The position numbers and the translations under genes are program-made. Positions 14,302-29,504 of a DNA stretch of 64,000 bases are shown in pieces; position 1 is the stretch's first letter; each line of letters begins with the position of its first letter. This DNA is from Struthio camelus (Eukaryota; Chordata; Aves; Struthioniformes; Struthionidae): assembly GCF_040807025.1 (NCBI RefSeq), contig NC_090942.1, positions 70,858,487-70,922,486 of the forward strand, given 5' to 3'. A model generated the notes under the pieces. It saw only the letters and a program-made list of their open reading frames with translations, searched no databases and was not told the DNA's origin.

Positions 14302-17300
14302 GAGGGGACTTCTATTTTTGTAAAATGGCTGGAACAAAGATGAAGAAATCTCAGTGCATTGTCAGATCAATAATTTTTTCACCGTTTCAGAGGTAATACT
14401 ACTTTCCTCAGTAAGAATAGGCTACAGGCAGAAATCCTGCAATGCTGCAAATGTATATCTAAACTGGAGAGCAAAGTACAAGAGAAAAGCAACTACCAAT
14501 ATTGGTCTCCTGCCCACCGCACCTTGGTTCATACACAAGTTCCGTGAAACAGGAAAGACAGTGAGGTCATTTCTTTCCAGTGCTACTTCCTTTCAATTTC
14601 TCTTTTAGGCTTTGTGCATCAGAGTAACGTTCAGACCAGTCAAGGTTAGGACTTCCTATTTTTTACTAGCACTTGTTTATTTTAAGACTACCTTGACCAT
14701 GTCCGGTTTACACTCTTCCTTCACAAAACAGGGAGCGTATCTTTTTTTGAGTTTCTCTGTAGAGAGGCAAGAGGCTCCATTCTTGAAAACAGCTGTCCTC
14801 ATTTCATTCTTTCAGAGTACAATGAGAATTTAAATCCAACCTACCACTTCATAAACAAGTTCTTTGAAGCACAGTGCCCCTACTTAATTTTATGTGAACG
14901 CACATTCTGGGCCACACTACGGTAAACGGTGCTCTTCTGGATCAGGCACAACACCATCTGAAAAAAATCACAACACAGAGGAGCTACTTGGCTAGCAATG
15001 CCCCAGTGTAACCCAGACAGGTACACTGAATATCAACCTAAAAATTTAGCTTTTCAACAAAAACTCAAGAGTTTAAGAACTCCAAAATGTTTTACCAAGC
15101 TGCTCCTAATCACCAGCTAATAGGAATTTTCCTTCAGTTATTAGAAGCCTCAAGCTTTTCACATATCCAGCAATAATTAAGAATGAGCACGTAGCACGCA
15201 TTTTCCTAGCATAAGTGTTATTACGTTACCATGAGGTCATGTACAGGGTTATTTTTCTTTATAAAACCAACTGATGCAGGTGGAAGAAGGGAACAGGTTT
15301 GCAGGTGTGTGAACTTGTCTTCTGGTCTGAATAAGTTCACTGAAAAAGGGAAAAATAACCACTCAGTTAACAGGAGAATTACGTTCTCTCAAAAATACTG
15401 TTCAATCTGACCTCTCAGCCCAGATTTTGAAGAGACAGAACTTTATTAGAACATAAGGGTCAAAACTAAAATTCTGCAGCAGAGAATTAAGAATAGTGAT
15501 TCAATAGAAATAGTGGTTTTATGGCATCTCATCTAACCACTAACTATAATTTCTCTCCCCTGTATTACTTTCACCTGTTCTTCCTTCTTTCATAGAGGCT
15601 ACAGACTTAACACTCCTCTTGAAAAGGTTCTTCCCTTTTCTCTCCTGGTATCAAGTACGTCCTCTCAAATACAATCATGACCATCAAGCAGTAATTTCAA
15701 CTTTTCTCTGTCATGCCCACCAGTGAGAAGCTGCCACCCTCTCACTCTACCATCAAACCATCCGCACCCAATTAGTAGTGCCAGTACAACAGCTATGGGA
15801 CTGCACTGTAAACCTGACCAGGTTTGCTTTTTTTTTTTTTTTCTCCTCTCCAGTAAGGCTATTTTTAAACCCAGATCAGTTTTCTGATCAGATTCTTCAT
15901 GCATCCCCAGATAGCTGGGCTGGCACAACAGGAGGAAGAGAAGAGGACACAGCACTCCAGGACAGAAAACAAGCAGCTGCAGATAGGGGCACTGCCCAAG
16001 ACACTCCTAAAAAATACGCCCTTCTTAATTGTTTTCCTTTTGTATTTAGCTTTGAGGATTGATTCTATTGTTTCAGATTTGAAGAACCTGAGGGCCTTAA
16101 AGCTTGTCTGTTTACTGAAGAATAATGCACTTTACTGAACAAGGTAGCTATAGGAATGCTGTATCTAAAGCCTACATAAAGAGCAATAAGCAGTTGTCAT
16201 GATTCAGATCTGTAACTCCACTACTATCAATATTTAAACCAATGGGAAAAAAACTGAGCTCCTATAGCAAGCATTACATTCATTTTTCCCCACTGGCTCT
16301 GCAGTAACAGAATTTATTCCTACCCTGAGAAGCGTTCTGGTTTTAATAATGCTGCCATACCAGGAAAAAGATGATCATTTTTATAACTGAAAAGCACAAG
16401 TCAAGTAAGAAAAGAATTCTGTTTGTTTCTAGAGTTGCCTTTTTATTTAAGAAAATACAATGGAAAGTACAAAAATCTCAGAAGAAGAATGAAGCAGACA
16501 GTGCCCTAAAGGAAAAGAACACAGAGGCTGTGTTCCAACAGCAGGCAAGAATTATTAGACTGTAGATTGCTCAGCAGTACAGATACAAAGACCCCCTTCT
16601 CTATACATATAGTTATACACGGGCTGTCTCTTTAATAGTTGCCATGCAATTGTTACAGTATCTCTGCTAAACTTTTTTTTTTTTTAATCAATTTAATACA
16701 CTGGAAAAGATTTGGCACACCTTTCAGGAGCCTGAGGACAGGAACATTTACAAGAGCACGCACAAAGATGACAAGAAGTAGCTATTACATTTTTCATTGA
16801 AAAAAACAAAACTGATCTCTGGACAGATGCAGAACATTTAAAGTGGCTGGCCACCCCCCAACCAAAGGTTTCTCAGAAAAATGCTTTCCTAAATACCCGT
16901 CTGTGTGGATTGTTTCACTGAAGTGGATATTCAAGGTCACTCAGCTCCCCCAAACCCTACTTTTTCCCCTCACTAGTTTTTGCAGACCTTAAAAGCATGA
17001 CCCTTAATGCTTTCTCTAGCATCATCTCCAAGCACTAGCACCAAAGGCTGCTATGTTATGCAGAGCCTACCATTAACCAATGCTTCATCCTACATTCACT
17101 CAAATTCTCAGTAACAGCACAGCTATTTAATGGATTTCCCCTCCAATCTTAAACACACACACGCCATGCATGAGATGTTCACTCACCCAGGAGCGCACAG
17201 CCTGCCACCAAGGGGGTAAAAAGAGGTAGGCAACAGCTCCTAATTCCTCTGTGTTCGGCTGAACAGTATTTTCCCCCTTGTGCGCTGTATTCTGTATAAT

Positions 17301-20300
17301 CACTGCAGTGCTCAGAGCAAGCAGACTTGCAAGAGCAGCTGGAAAACAGAATCTTGTATCTCCTAAGCTGAATATAGGTGTCCATCCCAGACTGAGGGTG
17401 GTTCTTTCACAGTAAACCTATCATCTATTGCTCCTTGGCCAGAGGGAGGGTCACAGTGACAAGTGGCCATTGGAAGGTCATAACTAGGGCAAGAGAGAAT
17501 AATAAAGCCTGAAAAATCAGCTGAGGAGGCCAGAGAGCCCTTGTGTATGTGTGTGTAGGAAGGGAAAAGAATAAATGGAGCAAATAATGAGTGAAAGAAA
17601 GGAGTCAGTATACAAAGAAAATTATTTACTGAACAGACTATTTGTGCTGCTGACCTCAGTTCATTCCTCTCCAAGCTTTAACTCCTTATGGCCAGGGCTT
17701 TGCTTGGGGGAGTAGGAAGGTCACAGTTTATTTCCCCCAATCAGCTTTCTGAGCAAGTTACCACAGCTGGATCCTGCAGGTGAAGAACATGCTCCAGCAG
17801 CAGATTGCTGCCCAGTTTCAGTGCTCTAGTAAATGTCACAAATCAGAACACACTTCCCAAAAGCCTGGTCAGCCATTATGGTTCTTCCCTTTCACCCCCT
17901 GAAGAAAAAGCCTTTTTGAAACTACAGCTCAAGGGGGTGGCTAGGGCTCATTCCTCCACCATTTTAAAGATTCTCCCTGAAAGGAGAAGCTTTCTGCAGT
18001 ACCTGAATATCATCAGCTTATAAAAAGTTAAGGTCTGCCAAACACTCCTTTCCATGGACTTTCCAAGGACTGCTGTATACAACTCAATCTCCTAGCCATG
18101 ACCTTGTTCTTGCCACCTAAGGATTTTTGTGCCATAACTGAAACTCCACAGATACTGCATGTGTTCGCTATGGGTAGCTGTGGATTAAACTCCAGCATGT
18201 CACAGCAACTTGTATTTTGCATGGTAGAAGCATTCTAAAGCATTACTTCAAGCGGGAACACTGATTTTTTGCATTGTATCTGAGGTAACAGGAACTGAGA
18301 TAAGAAATAACAAACAAAAATACATTTAAGTCACTATTGGATTTGAGAACAGGGTCGTAGACTACTTGTTCTCAGGTTTTCCGATACATATTGAGGCTAC
18401 TGCCTCCATATGAGAACTAAGATGACGAAGAAAGAAACGAGCTGCTGCAAAATGGTGCGGTATGCAGTATAATTATTCATGCTAAACTTGTTATGATTTT
18501 GTTATGAAGCCTAGTATTTAATTTACAGCATAAAAGCAGAAATCATCTAGCCCACACCACTGTAAAGAAACTTTTCTAAATACAAGCCAAATTGTATGTC
18601 TGACTTTGCAGACAGGCTGAAGGCTGTTCTCATCCCTCTGTCAGGCGTCAAAGGACCCCATTCAATTAAGTCACACAAATTAAAACTGAGAATTTGCAAT
18701 TGCTATTGCAGTGAGTGAAACATATGATTCTAGTAAATAAGTCAAACTAGCTTAGGCTAAGACACTTTAGTTAGAGACCACGCTCAGCTGCCCACCCTTC
18801 TGAATCATTTCCTGAATTACCACAGTTAGCAGCACAGCATTTTAAGGCAATTCATCCTCATACTCAACAGAGGAAATTAACACTCACCTTAGCTTACTGT
18901 ATTCATCTGATAGTCCCTTATTTCCAATCCGTTTCAGAGATTTCTGCTCAAGAGCCATCTCTGTTCTAACACCAACAGAAAAAGGGACAACCAAGACCAG
19001 GTAGGTGAGCAGCAGGCACTGTCAAGTCAAGTCTAACCTACGTATCTTGAACCTACTCAGCTGTCTCTGTCTTTCTCTATTTTCACTACCCTATCTTTCA
19101 CCATTCTTTCTTGTACTTCATGTTTCTCAAACTCCTTGCTTTCTTAAAAGTCTGAAAACAAAGTACTACACCTGACGGGTGAATTCATCAGCAGACACCG
19201 ACGGTGAGAAAGCATCACATGCCTGCATGTTACAGACAAGGTTTGCATGAATGCACAATAAAGAATTCACCACCATTGTCCTCTACCATCAAAAAACCTT
19301 GGCTGCCTGGGATGCGTTCTTGTATGCCACTTGTTCCCTATATATAGTTCTAGGAAACCTGTCAGGTTCTCTCAGCCCTGGAGATACAGGCTTTTGATAT
19401 TACAAACCTAGAGCTCCTCAAGAATTTGATGAAGCATAAGACAGATGCAGTCTAACAGCCAAACAAACAACAAAGGGCCTTTTGTTATAGCTGAAGAGTA
19501 CGGGAATGAAGCAGAGGAGGAATGAAGGTTTAGGAAGAAGACGGCCCCTTGTATTTGTGCCATTTTGCCGCATCTGGTTAATCAGTACACCTTATCTACA
19601 GATAATGCATAACAACTTTATATCAGTTGTGTCAGGAAAACAATTAAAGACTTCTGATTAACAGAGAATATGGTATAAAGTAGAAACCCTACAATGCTGC
19701 AGAAGTGCAGGAGCAGTACATCTGACCGCTCTGAAAAGGGTTTTCTTTGAAATTTTCTGGGGGAGGGCAAAAAGAACATTAACAGATCCCAGGTTTTGGC
19801 TAAGAAGAAAAACCTATGAAATGCTTCTCCTGGATAAAGTAAAATGATTTGGCTTCTGAAATACCTTAGTGCTTCATGGGAGCTGCAGTTCTGAGGTGAA
19901 TATCTCAAGACGTAGCCCATCTTAAGATGGCAGAATGCACTGCAGGAGGAAAAAAGTCATCTTTTTATAGCAGAGAACGAAGGATGATGCACAGCAGTTT
20001 TGTTTTTGACAATATCTCAGTTTGGGAATGTCCACCTCTTAAACTACAGTAGAGGGTTTTTGAGGAAAAAATTGTAAAGAAATTTTCCACTAGAACCCAG
20101 TTTCAACAACATTTTCAGCTAGACTCAGAGAACAGAAGAGAAACAGATTTTTCCAATCTGGCCTTTTAGAGGATTACTGAACATTTAATTCCTTCTATCT
20201 TAACACTGCAGCATTTTAGAGGACTGTGGCTTCAGTAACTATCAAAAATAAACTCTCCAGAAAGCAGACAGCACTAAAACGAGTCTCTTTAGACTGATAA

Positions 20301-20646
20301 GAAATCTAGACAATCATCCACTAAAGGGCACATCAGCAGAGGAATTCTCCTTACAGAGGAAGCAAACAGCAAGCGACACTCTCCAAGCAAATGAACCATT
20401 TTAGATCACAGTTGTGACTATACCATTTCTACACAAACACTGACTCCCCTCCAAGAAAATAATACAGCAAGCTGCTCTGCTTATCAAATCCATGAAATAT
20501 ACCCCGGAAGCATCCTATGTTCCTATTGGCTCTCCCTGTTAGGAACAGGCTTATGGCTATTGCTAACAGAATTCAGTAATTTCTCCCCCATGCACACCAA
20601 AAAAGGGTAAGAGGTAAAGAACCCCAGAGAAGAAGAAGAAAAAAAT

Positions 20647-20663
20647 GGGGGGGGGGGGGGGGG
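20647..20663. repeat. Poly(G) homopolymer
   Basis: A run of about 17 consecutive G. Such runs are prone to sequencing length error and can form G-quadruplexes. Confidence 0.85.
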
Positions 20664-21373
20664 AAAGAGATCAATACATAGAGAAAGAGAAGAGCATAAG
20701 GGTCAGTAGGTTAAAGGAAGGAAAACACGTAGGAGGAAACCAGAAGGCTACAACAGCACTTTGAAGGCACCCAAGAAGCCAGTTTTCCAGAGGCAATATG
20801 CCCCAAGATGAAAGGATTGGGCACCAGAAATGGACTCCACTGTTGCTGGGATGCCATCAGACTCCTCCTCCCCATGCTATGAATATTTAGTCCAACCAGG
20901 GCCAGAAGAAGGTCCTGCACCTTGGGAAAGCCTTAGGAAAGGAGTGTATTGAAAGAGATGGCAGGGAAAAGTAACGCCAGAACCCACACAAGCAGATCTG
21001 GGGGAGTGAGAGAGGGGCTACAGGCTGCATATTCAATGTACACATCAGTCAGGATCTCTCTCCTATCCTGGAGGGACACAGATAGGAGATTCTTCCCTCC
21101 TCTCACAAACCACACTGAATACACTCATGACCACAACTGTATGAAGGATTTTTCCAAGCTACTATAATATCAGCAGACTGTGGTACTGGCTCACCATGCA
21201 AGCTGGCCTTCTGGAATACATCACTTTCTTCTGATGTTAAGAGGTCCCACTACTTACTGTCTGGGTAGAACATGAGACCAAGGAAACGTGAGCAAGTGTG
21301 GTATGAGTACAAGAGGTTTCTGAAGAACAGTTCAAAAGCAAGTTGATTTGATGTCATGAAGCCTGATTAAGTT

Positions 21374-21402
21374 GGGGGTTGGGGGGGGGGGGGAGGGAGG
21401 GA
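21374..21402. repeat. G-rich tract with (GGGA)n
   Basis: Five G, then TT, then 13 G, then GGGA units. This gives many G3+ runs with one-base loops on the plus strand, so it is a potential quadruplex. Confidence 0.8.
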
Positions 21403-24400
21403 GAATGTGCTAGGGACATTTGCCCTGACTGCAAACTAGTTAGTCTGGAGATCAGGGAACCTTTGTCCTGGAATAATACATCTCTCCACAACGTCCACAG
21501 TTTATATTTATTTCTCCTGTTGCAGCTTTCAAAATGCTCCACAGAATGATTTGAAGATCGGTTCGCCTCCTGAAAGAGCTCCAATGTCATATTCTCTTCA
21601 ATATGCTGAAACTTCCCAGCATTCACCCTGCTTCCTTGTTTCCAATATAGCATCTCAAAACGGACAGGAAATAGCATCTGCTTTCTTCCACCCTTATCTG
21701 CTTTATTTAAGCTATAAGATCTTCAGACCAGGGACTTCTTTACTATGTTTTAATACTGTACTTGGCACACCAAAGTCCTAAGTAGGTCTCCAGGCATTAG
21801 CGTAATGCAGCAGGCACTATATGTAGTGCAAAAGCAACATGAGAAGCGTAAGGCGCAATGATGGTCTCTGTTGTAGAAAAGTCTTTCAAAAAAACAGTAT
21901 CCACTGCACCAGATGTCACTGTCTTTTCTCTCCAAGGAACATGGACTACCATCACTGCGTAGAGCTATCAGCAGAGATCTGCTGCTGAGGCTGTTACCTT
22001 CTGGTTAACTCCTCCATTTTCACATGGACAAAATCCTCTCTTTTTCTGAATTATTTACCTGGAAGTAGACCAGGTATCACTAATATCCAGCCTTTCTCTA
22101 TATTTTCCAACCATGTACAAAGTCCCACTCTCCCTGGAAAGTCCATAGTGCATTTAGATTCTGTTTATAAGCTGCAAAACAAATGACACTTATGAGATCC
22201 AGAAGAAACATGAAATATCAGGCACAAGACACTGACCTTCCCAGGCTCACTAAGGAAACTATTCACAAAGGCCAACTCTAAACTAGTCATTCTTTACAAA
22301 CAACACAAAAAGAGGCACTGCTCTAAAGGAGAGCTCTGAATGGGAACCCCACTTAACTAGCAATTTAGAGCAGTTAGGTGAATCATCAAAAACTTGCCAT
22401 GCTCCCCAAAACTAGTACCCTTCCTGCCACAGTCCAAGGTGGCGTGGCTTCTTTTCAAACTGAGCAGAAGCTCTATTTAAAGCAGGTGGAGTACCATACA
22501 CAATCTACAGTCCGTTATGAAAGAACGAACCCTGGAGGCAGGCAAACACCTGCCTCCACCCCTTACTGCGCATCAGTTCTGTGCGGATCATCACACAACA
22601 AAGGAGGTGTGAAGTCTCCTCGCCTGCCCTTTCTTCATCTAGTCAGAGACCATGAGGTTGCAAGTGTTAGAGGACATAGCTCAACATGAGACCAACAGTT
22701 TATAGTCAAAACTCACATGGATACTACTGGATGGATACCAGTTGGGTTTTTGTTTTGTTTTTAAACTAGGTTAGAGTCAAGTCTGGTTTCTGCTGCCTCA
22801 AGATTCATTTATTTAATGAACCATGAAAAACAAAATGTAAGCAAGGGTTAAATAGTGCAAATCTCTGCAAGCTGCATTATCTCACAGAAATGGAGCAGGA
22901 TTTATACCATCCTTTTCAGAGGACCTGAAAGGAGATGAGACCTCTTTAACAGTTGTGTAAGTACATAGTGCATATTCAGAAAGACTAAGGAGAAGGGCAA
23001 GAAAGGCCTCCTGACTATTCCATTATAGCCAACACTGTTCCACCAAGGCAATAAAGAGACAGAAATGTTCAACAGGTCTCACATGGCCATGAGCACTTTT
23101 ACTTAAATGGTAGACAGAACAAGTTAAGAGGTGATCCCACAAAAATACTGCTGTTCTGCCTGCGCTTTTCTTAACTTCCACTGAGAAGTTTCCCCACAGA
23201 CAGAAGCACTCCTCACAGGGTAAACAGATCCTAGTACAGATCCTCGCAATTTAAGGAAGGTCACTGTAAAAATTACGTTACTCTTTGAGTCACTTTACTT
23301 CAAGAATTAACTTAGAAGAGTGGAAGACTACACTCTAAGACTTCAGAGACAACAACCCAAAGTTCACTCCAAAGCATATTGCAGCCACAATGACACAGGA
23401 TGCAACTGAAGTAAGGCTTGCACAGAAGATTTTTTTTTCCCTAAATAAGAGTCCTTAGTGCACTGAAATATCCTCTACCCTCCTTTCTCCCATACGACAG
23501 CTCCCAGCAAGCCCTGCATCGCTTCAAAGCGCTGTGGATTCAGAGGAATTATTTCCAAACAGCAGGGCAGAAAGCAGTAATACAGAGCAATTTTCCTGCT
23601 GGTCAAAGAGGAAGTTGATGCAGTAAGTGGGTTATTTCCCAGATTTTAATCAAGTAGTACAACTGTAATACTGTTAGACAGACAGACACAGCAAGAGACC
23701 CATACCATAAGACAAATATTCCTACACTGATGTTGGAAACAATCAGCATGGAGAATGGAAAACTGCAAGATTTTAGTTTTGTCTCCTGCAACAGTGTTTA
23801 AGAACACAAGCCTAAACCACAATTGCACTGTGCAGTATACAACACAGACACAGAACAAGAAAACACACCTCACAGGCATAGACTTCAACCTAAGGGATGA
23901 GATGATTGCTAGACAACAAATGGATTCAAAAAAAGAAAGGAGCATAACAATAAGGCAGAAATGATCGGTAAGATAAGCAGCAGCCTACTCATACCACTGT
24001 CTAGCTGTTTTGCTTCAGTCAGCTCATGGCAGGGGAGTGCATTAAGACCTCTCTAGTTCTGAAGGCAGAAGATGAGGTAGCTCCATATACGTTTATGGGA
24101 CTCTTATGTTGCGTGAAGAGCATCTGTACGCCATTCCCCTTCAAGGATGAACAGTGTAAAGACAGACCACAAGGGCACTTTAGTGAACACCTGAAAGTTA
24201 GCACCCTTAACAGACAAAGCTACATGTCAAATTCCCCACAGTATGACACCTAAAATGCCAGTAGGAATGGACCCAGAAGAAAATCAGCTTATGTCTGTAG
24301 TTGTGATATGAGTGCACAGAGGAACTATCTGCTAAAAACCCTAACTGAAAACAAAAAACCTACTTTACTGAAAAGGTCATTATTTGGAATGGTTGAGTGC

Positions 24401-25010
24401 CAGAAAGAAATCTGGACATGAAGAGAGGGCAGCCTAGACTAGTTTTAACCATGTGGCTAGACACAAAAGATCATATCTCAAAGAGACTGTGGAGAAAGAA
24501 TGAAAAAGGTTAACATACAACCCAGATAAAGATCTGGTGAGAGGGCAGAGATGACAGGCTGAGAGAGACAGGAATGTGGCAGAAAGGTTTTCCTCCCAAT
24601 TTCTATAGCTTTCTTCACCATCCTCTCCCCAAAAGGCAATTCAGTGTCTCATGTTACCTACTGCAAAAGTGGCACAGCTTCAGGACAGCCAATTTCTACA
24701 GGACCAATCAAGGTTTCTGCCGTCAGTAAGCAGGTATGCTGCTGCTGCTGCATACCTTTAGCAGAAAAATTCTGAATTCTTAAAAAGTATGCAACTGAGT
24801 ATGTCCCTCTCTCTTGATATTGGAATTATTCTATTGTTAATCGACTGCTAACTAAGAACAGTAAGAACTTGCATTTCCTTTCCTAGTCTCACTGAATACT
24901 TCTGAAAGGAGTCAGTGCCAATATCTCAGAAAAGAAAGGAAAGACATACTTCAGTTTCTTCCTGCTATGAAGCCAAACCATTGCTGCTTGATCAAAGTTT
25001 TTAAAATAAT

Positions 25011-25037
<27 letters not shown>
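25011..25037. repeat. (AG)13 microsatellite
   Basis: A perfect AG dinucleotide array of about 13 copies inside the probable intron. It is likely length-polymorphic. Confidence 0.9.
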
Positions 25038-25041
<4 letters not shown>

Positions 25042-26571
25042 CAAAGAAGAGGCTGCCCACAGAGTTGAGCAATCTTCCCTTCCTTCAAGGGCTTCCTACC
25101 TCCGGGCACTGAGTTCCCACCACATAACAGAGCATCACAGTGCCTCTTCCAGCCAAGATACAACATACACAGGAGAAGGGTAAGAGCTGAGATCCCATCT
25201 GTTTACCACTTACACAAGAGAACTAACTGCTGTTAACAAGAGCCCTATTAACTATCTATTCCAACTCTCTCAAAATTATGAGGAGACTGCCGGAACAGAC
25301 AACTAATAATTCAGTGACTGAATGTCCTAAATATTGAGTTGGAATCCAGATGTTTTCATACCGTTCACAAACGCTCTGTATGAGCGGATCTCATTCTCGA
25401 GAGTGTATGTTTTTGGGTTCTCATGAATGCACTTTTCCTCCCTCCCCACCACTTGTGCAATTACAGTAAGTTGCCATTCAGCTAGTGGAGGGAAGGGGAG
25501 AAAAAGGAAGGAAAGGGTGGCTATTCGATGTGCTGATGTCAACTTACCTTTTGCTCTCTCCCTATTGTTTTGGGGTCCCCTCCCAGTAAATAAATAGTGC
25601 CTGTCTCTTATTTTAATCAAAGCTTTTCCAAATAGCATGAATACTAGCTCAGTATCACTACTGCTTTACCGCTGCCTAACAAATTATGAACCGCATCTCT
25701 GTAGCTGATATCTCAGTAATGCCTTCCTGGTTAGCAAGGCTAACCATGGTCACTTCTAGACTCTGGTGCTGCTGGGAGACCTAAGAAAATGCAAGCGATG
25801 CTCACTTGATAGAGCTCATTTAAGAAGCTACTTACCGGATGTACCACTGGTAACTGCCCCCTACTCCCACTTTCAAATGAAAGGCAAGATTGCCTATCGT
25901 TAGGACCTGCTGAAGTAGGAACACTCACCCAGGAAAATTCTCTCAGATTACATCAGCCCTAGGAATATTTCAGCAGTACCAGTACAGCTGCATACTACAT
26001 TGGCAAAGCTGTACTTCATGATCATTTATTAACAACACACCACATAGTGAAGACAAGCCCTACTAGTACACACGTGCCTTACTAGTATAACCGAACTGTG
26101 CTAGGACCTTAGATATCACAGATCATACCACTAACCGACAGCTATGTTGGTAGAAGATTTTAGCGTAAGCCTAGCCTCAACCATAAGTGAAAGGATTTTT
26201 GCACCCAGGGCATTAAGATTGAGATAAACTGGCAGAGAATAGATTCCGAAAACATCAGGGCTGAAAACTGTATAGTAGAAATGAGTTTTGACCAACTTGA
26301 TACCACAGCTAGTGAACACAGGGATCCAAATACTTAAGCTATGGTAATAGCACTGAAAGCTGTATCACCCAAGAAAGTCAATTTATGGGATATGCCATTG
26401 CTCTCACTGGCAGTGTCCTGTGGCACAATCTAAACACAGTGGAAGTTTTCTATTAAATACAAAAGTAAGACAGCACCAACACGTAGAGTTCTCCCTTTCC
26501 CTTTAACTAGGGTTACACTGAATACTTCTCTGAGATTATCTTGACGAGATAGCCCTTGTGTTTGCAAAAGG

Positions 26572-26589
26572 AAAAAAAAAAAAAAAAAA
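26572..26589. repeat. Poly(A) tract
   Basis: About 18 consecutive A, followed by GAGTAATCC. No retrocopy seen. Confidence 0.8.
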
Positions 26590-29242
26590 GAGTAATCCAT
26601 GACAGGATCAGTTAAGCGATTGAGAAGCCATTCTGAAACCCTGTAAGAACAGAGGAGTGCATCCAACTAAGGACCAATTCTGCCTCAACTTTCTCTAAAA
26701 GCAAAACAGACAGCACCAGCTCTGCATTACCACGCATGCAACCATAATTCAAGCTCGCTCAAAGAAAAGTAACAGTGCTGTAGCCTTTATCAAAGGAGAC
26801 CTGCACCTGCAAATAACTAAGATTTTTCATGTTAGGTATGTTTGCAGAATGTTCTTAAACGTGAGCAGAGAAAGGTTAAAAGATATTTGAAACCCAGAGA
26901 GGCCAGAAAGCTTAGAATAAAATGTCATCCTGACCTCAACCAGCTGTGTTTAGGTTTACACCAGGCATATACAATCACATACTATTTACAGATCCTTTCT
27001 TAACGCACAGGATTAATCAAGAACAGGATTTGTATTCAAATTTACTGATTTGTATGCAGGTACATGTCATTCCTAATGAACACAACAATTAGTTCTATTT
27101 TCTGTACAAATAGTTAAAAAAAAAACTGTTAAAAGGAAAATGTTTAAGGCTGTCCTGTAACATTTAAGATGAGGTCCCCTGCTCATTAATTTAAGACATA
27201 AAGGATTTCCAAGTTCACCGATTAGCTATAAGGTGCACATTTCAGCATAATTTAAGATATCTGTGAATATAAACCTAGCAAGCACTTATATCCATCTGTA
27301 TTCTTAGAGATAAGTATTTTAGAAAGTTGCAAGATAAATATAAATATGTCTAAGTTTTAACTATAGAGTGAAATTTTCACTTTCAGCTCTAGATGAACGT
27401 GTAGCGGATTTCTGGCTGGTTTACAGGGACCCTGTCAACTTCAATCTAACTCTTAAGTTTAGTTTTCTGCAAACAAGCTTTCACAGAACCTTAGACCAGC
27501 AGAAATAGTCCCATGATTAAAGAAGTTAATTCCCATGCAATAAGTTATTTTTACCAAACATATCCCTGCAGTACAACCAACTCAAACAGAAGTGCTGAAA
27601 ACGTGAAAGTGAAAAATAGAGTAAGCATGTTCTCCAAAAGGATGCAGAAAAAGATATTAGCGTAACCATTAAGAAAGGAAATTCGTTTCAAAGGTGTTCT
27701 TCAAACAATCTTTTTATAATTTTTTATTTTTTTACTCCTGGTTAACCTCTAGTTTTAAGTTTGTAAATAAAATGGGCGCTAACAGTCCATTTCTGTATAC
27801 CTATATGTTCCGGCGAGAGGCCGTTATTTGCTCAGCTTCCCGTAATCTCCATCCACCAGTACAGACACATTCTATTTAAAGCACAGAATAACCAAGAACC
27901 TCGAATTTAAGTGTGAAGTCTAAAACTGAAAGAGATTTGCAAGTGGTTTTTTTTTTTTAAAGTTTTTCTGATTCTGTTGTACTTCTGTTAAAAGAAAGCG
28001 ACTATTTTTGTAGTGCCCATCTTGAAAGGTAGCCCTCCCTCTCAACAAAAAGTTACCGTCGATTGCTCCCCAGCACTGAACTTACATGGATGACGGGATG
28101 AGGTAAGAGATGACTTTTTCGGAATATGGAAGGAAGCTGCTCCTGGCAGAACGCATAAGCAGCTTTTTGCTACGATAACAGAAGGAACTACATGTTCAGA
28201 AGCAATTACCTTTGTTAGATACTATAACACGCCAAATAAATATCTTGGGACAAAAGCCTGCAAAGACTAAGTCTGTATCACAACAAGAACGCAGAACACA
28301 GAGACAAGTACCCGAAAGCTGGACACAGCGCGTACTGAACGTATCTAGGACAGCGATAAAGAAAGGCTAAAGGCTTCTGTCTGCAAGACAAGCAGCAGCC
28401 TATCTAAAATGAGACCTGTATACACAGTTCCTGACGGGGGCGGGCGGGAGAGGAGGAGGGTGAAGGACCATAAACTATTTTACGATGGAAGGGCGAAGGG
28501 TGCGCTGAAGCAGGCGCCGCCGCCGAGCTCCCTGGCCAGCCGGCTAACGGCCGAGGGCGGCCCGGCAAGGCGCCGCGCCGCCTGGGGCACCTCCAGCGGA
28601 CCGAGCCGACGGCGGCGCTCGCCGACCCGGCCATTTCGCGACGGGCCCCGACCGACCCGAGCCGGCTCCCGAGCCGAAGGAAAAACCGCCGCCGGGCACG
28701 GCTCCCCACCGGCCGGGAGCGCCGAGCCGCGCTTCCCCACTCGCCCTTCCTCCGATTCGCGCCCGCCACGGGGGCGACCGCCGCTGCCGACGGCAGCTTC
28801 TCCCTCCTCCCGGCACGGAGGGCGAGCGCCAGCTCGGGGGACGGCGACGACCCGGTACCTTTCGCCGAGCAAACCCGCCCAAGCTCCCGAAGGGAGGCGG
28901 TGAGACGTCAGGAGGTCCCTAAGGCGGCGACCCGACCACGCAAACGCGGCGGCCTCGTTTCTCCCCCGCCGCCGAGCTGTGTAATCGGGTCAAGGAGTCG
29001 GCGAGCGCCGGACACTTACCGCCGGGCCGCCGCGGGCATCGGCTTTCGCGCCGCCCTGCGCCAGCCCCCGCCGCCGCCCGCGAAGCCCCCCGCGCCGCTG
29101 TCAGCGCCGCGCCCGCCCGCTCCGCCGGGCCACGCCGGGGCGCGAAGCGGCTCCTCCTCCTCCCCCGCGGCAGCCAACGCTGCCCGCTGCGGGAGCCGCC
29201 GCCGCCCGCCCCCCCGCGCGGGGGGCGCCCCCACCTGCCGCG

Positions 29243-29270
29243 CCGCACCGCACCGCACCGCACCGCACCG
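29243..29270. repeat. (CCGCA)n pentanucleotide array
   Basis: About five and a half perfect copies of CCGCA within the CpG island, between the two minus-strand donors. Confidence 0.85.
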
Positions 29271-29425
29271 CGGCGGGCGGGCGAGCGGGCGCCGCCGCCT
29301 CACTCACCTCACGCCACTCCGGCGGAAAGGCGGGCGGCGGCGGCGGCGGGGCTGGCGCGGCCCGAGCCGCGGGGGGCGCCGCGCTGCGCCCGTCCGGCTG
29401 CCGGCGCGCCCGACCCTGCCGCCGC

Positions 29426-29450
29426 GGGAGGGAGGGAGGGAGGGAGGGGG
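29426..29450. repeat. (GGGA)n quadruplex-prone tract
   Basis: Six G3 runs spaced by single A on the plus strand, which is the template strand of the leftward gene. This is an ideal G-quadruplex pattern inside the presumed first exon. Confidence 0.85.
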
Positions 29451-29504
29451 CGGGCGGAGCGGGGGCGCGCGCGCACCTTGGCAGTGGCCGCTCCCCCCGC
29501 CCGG

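Larger units (their letters stand above)
1..28380. other. Long non-coding stretch, probable first intron of the leftward gene (MICAL3 by synteny)
   Basis: About 28 kb of AT-rich sequence in which I find no convincing coding exon. The open frames here are short (at most about 150 codons), lack family motifs, are not consistently flanked by splice signals, and often overlap frames on the other strand. A minus-strand CpG-island promoter with splice donors lies just to the right, so this stretch is best read as the first intron of that gene. Long first introns are usual for MICAL3. It contains poly(A), poly(G) and (AG)n tracts, listed separately where notable. No tRNA, snoRNA or recognisable transposon body was seen. 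The intron assignment is inference. Confidence 0.45.
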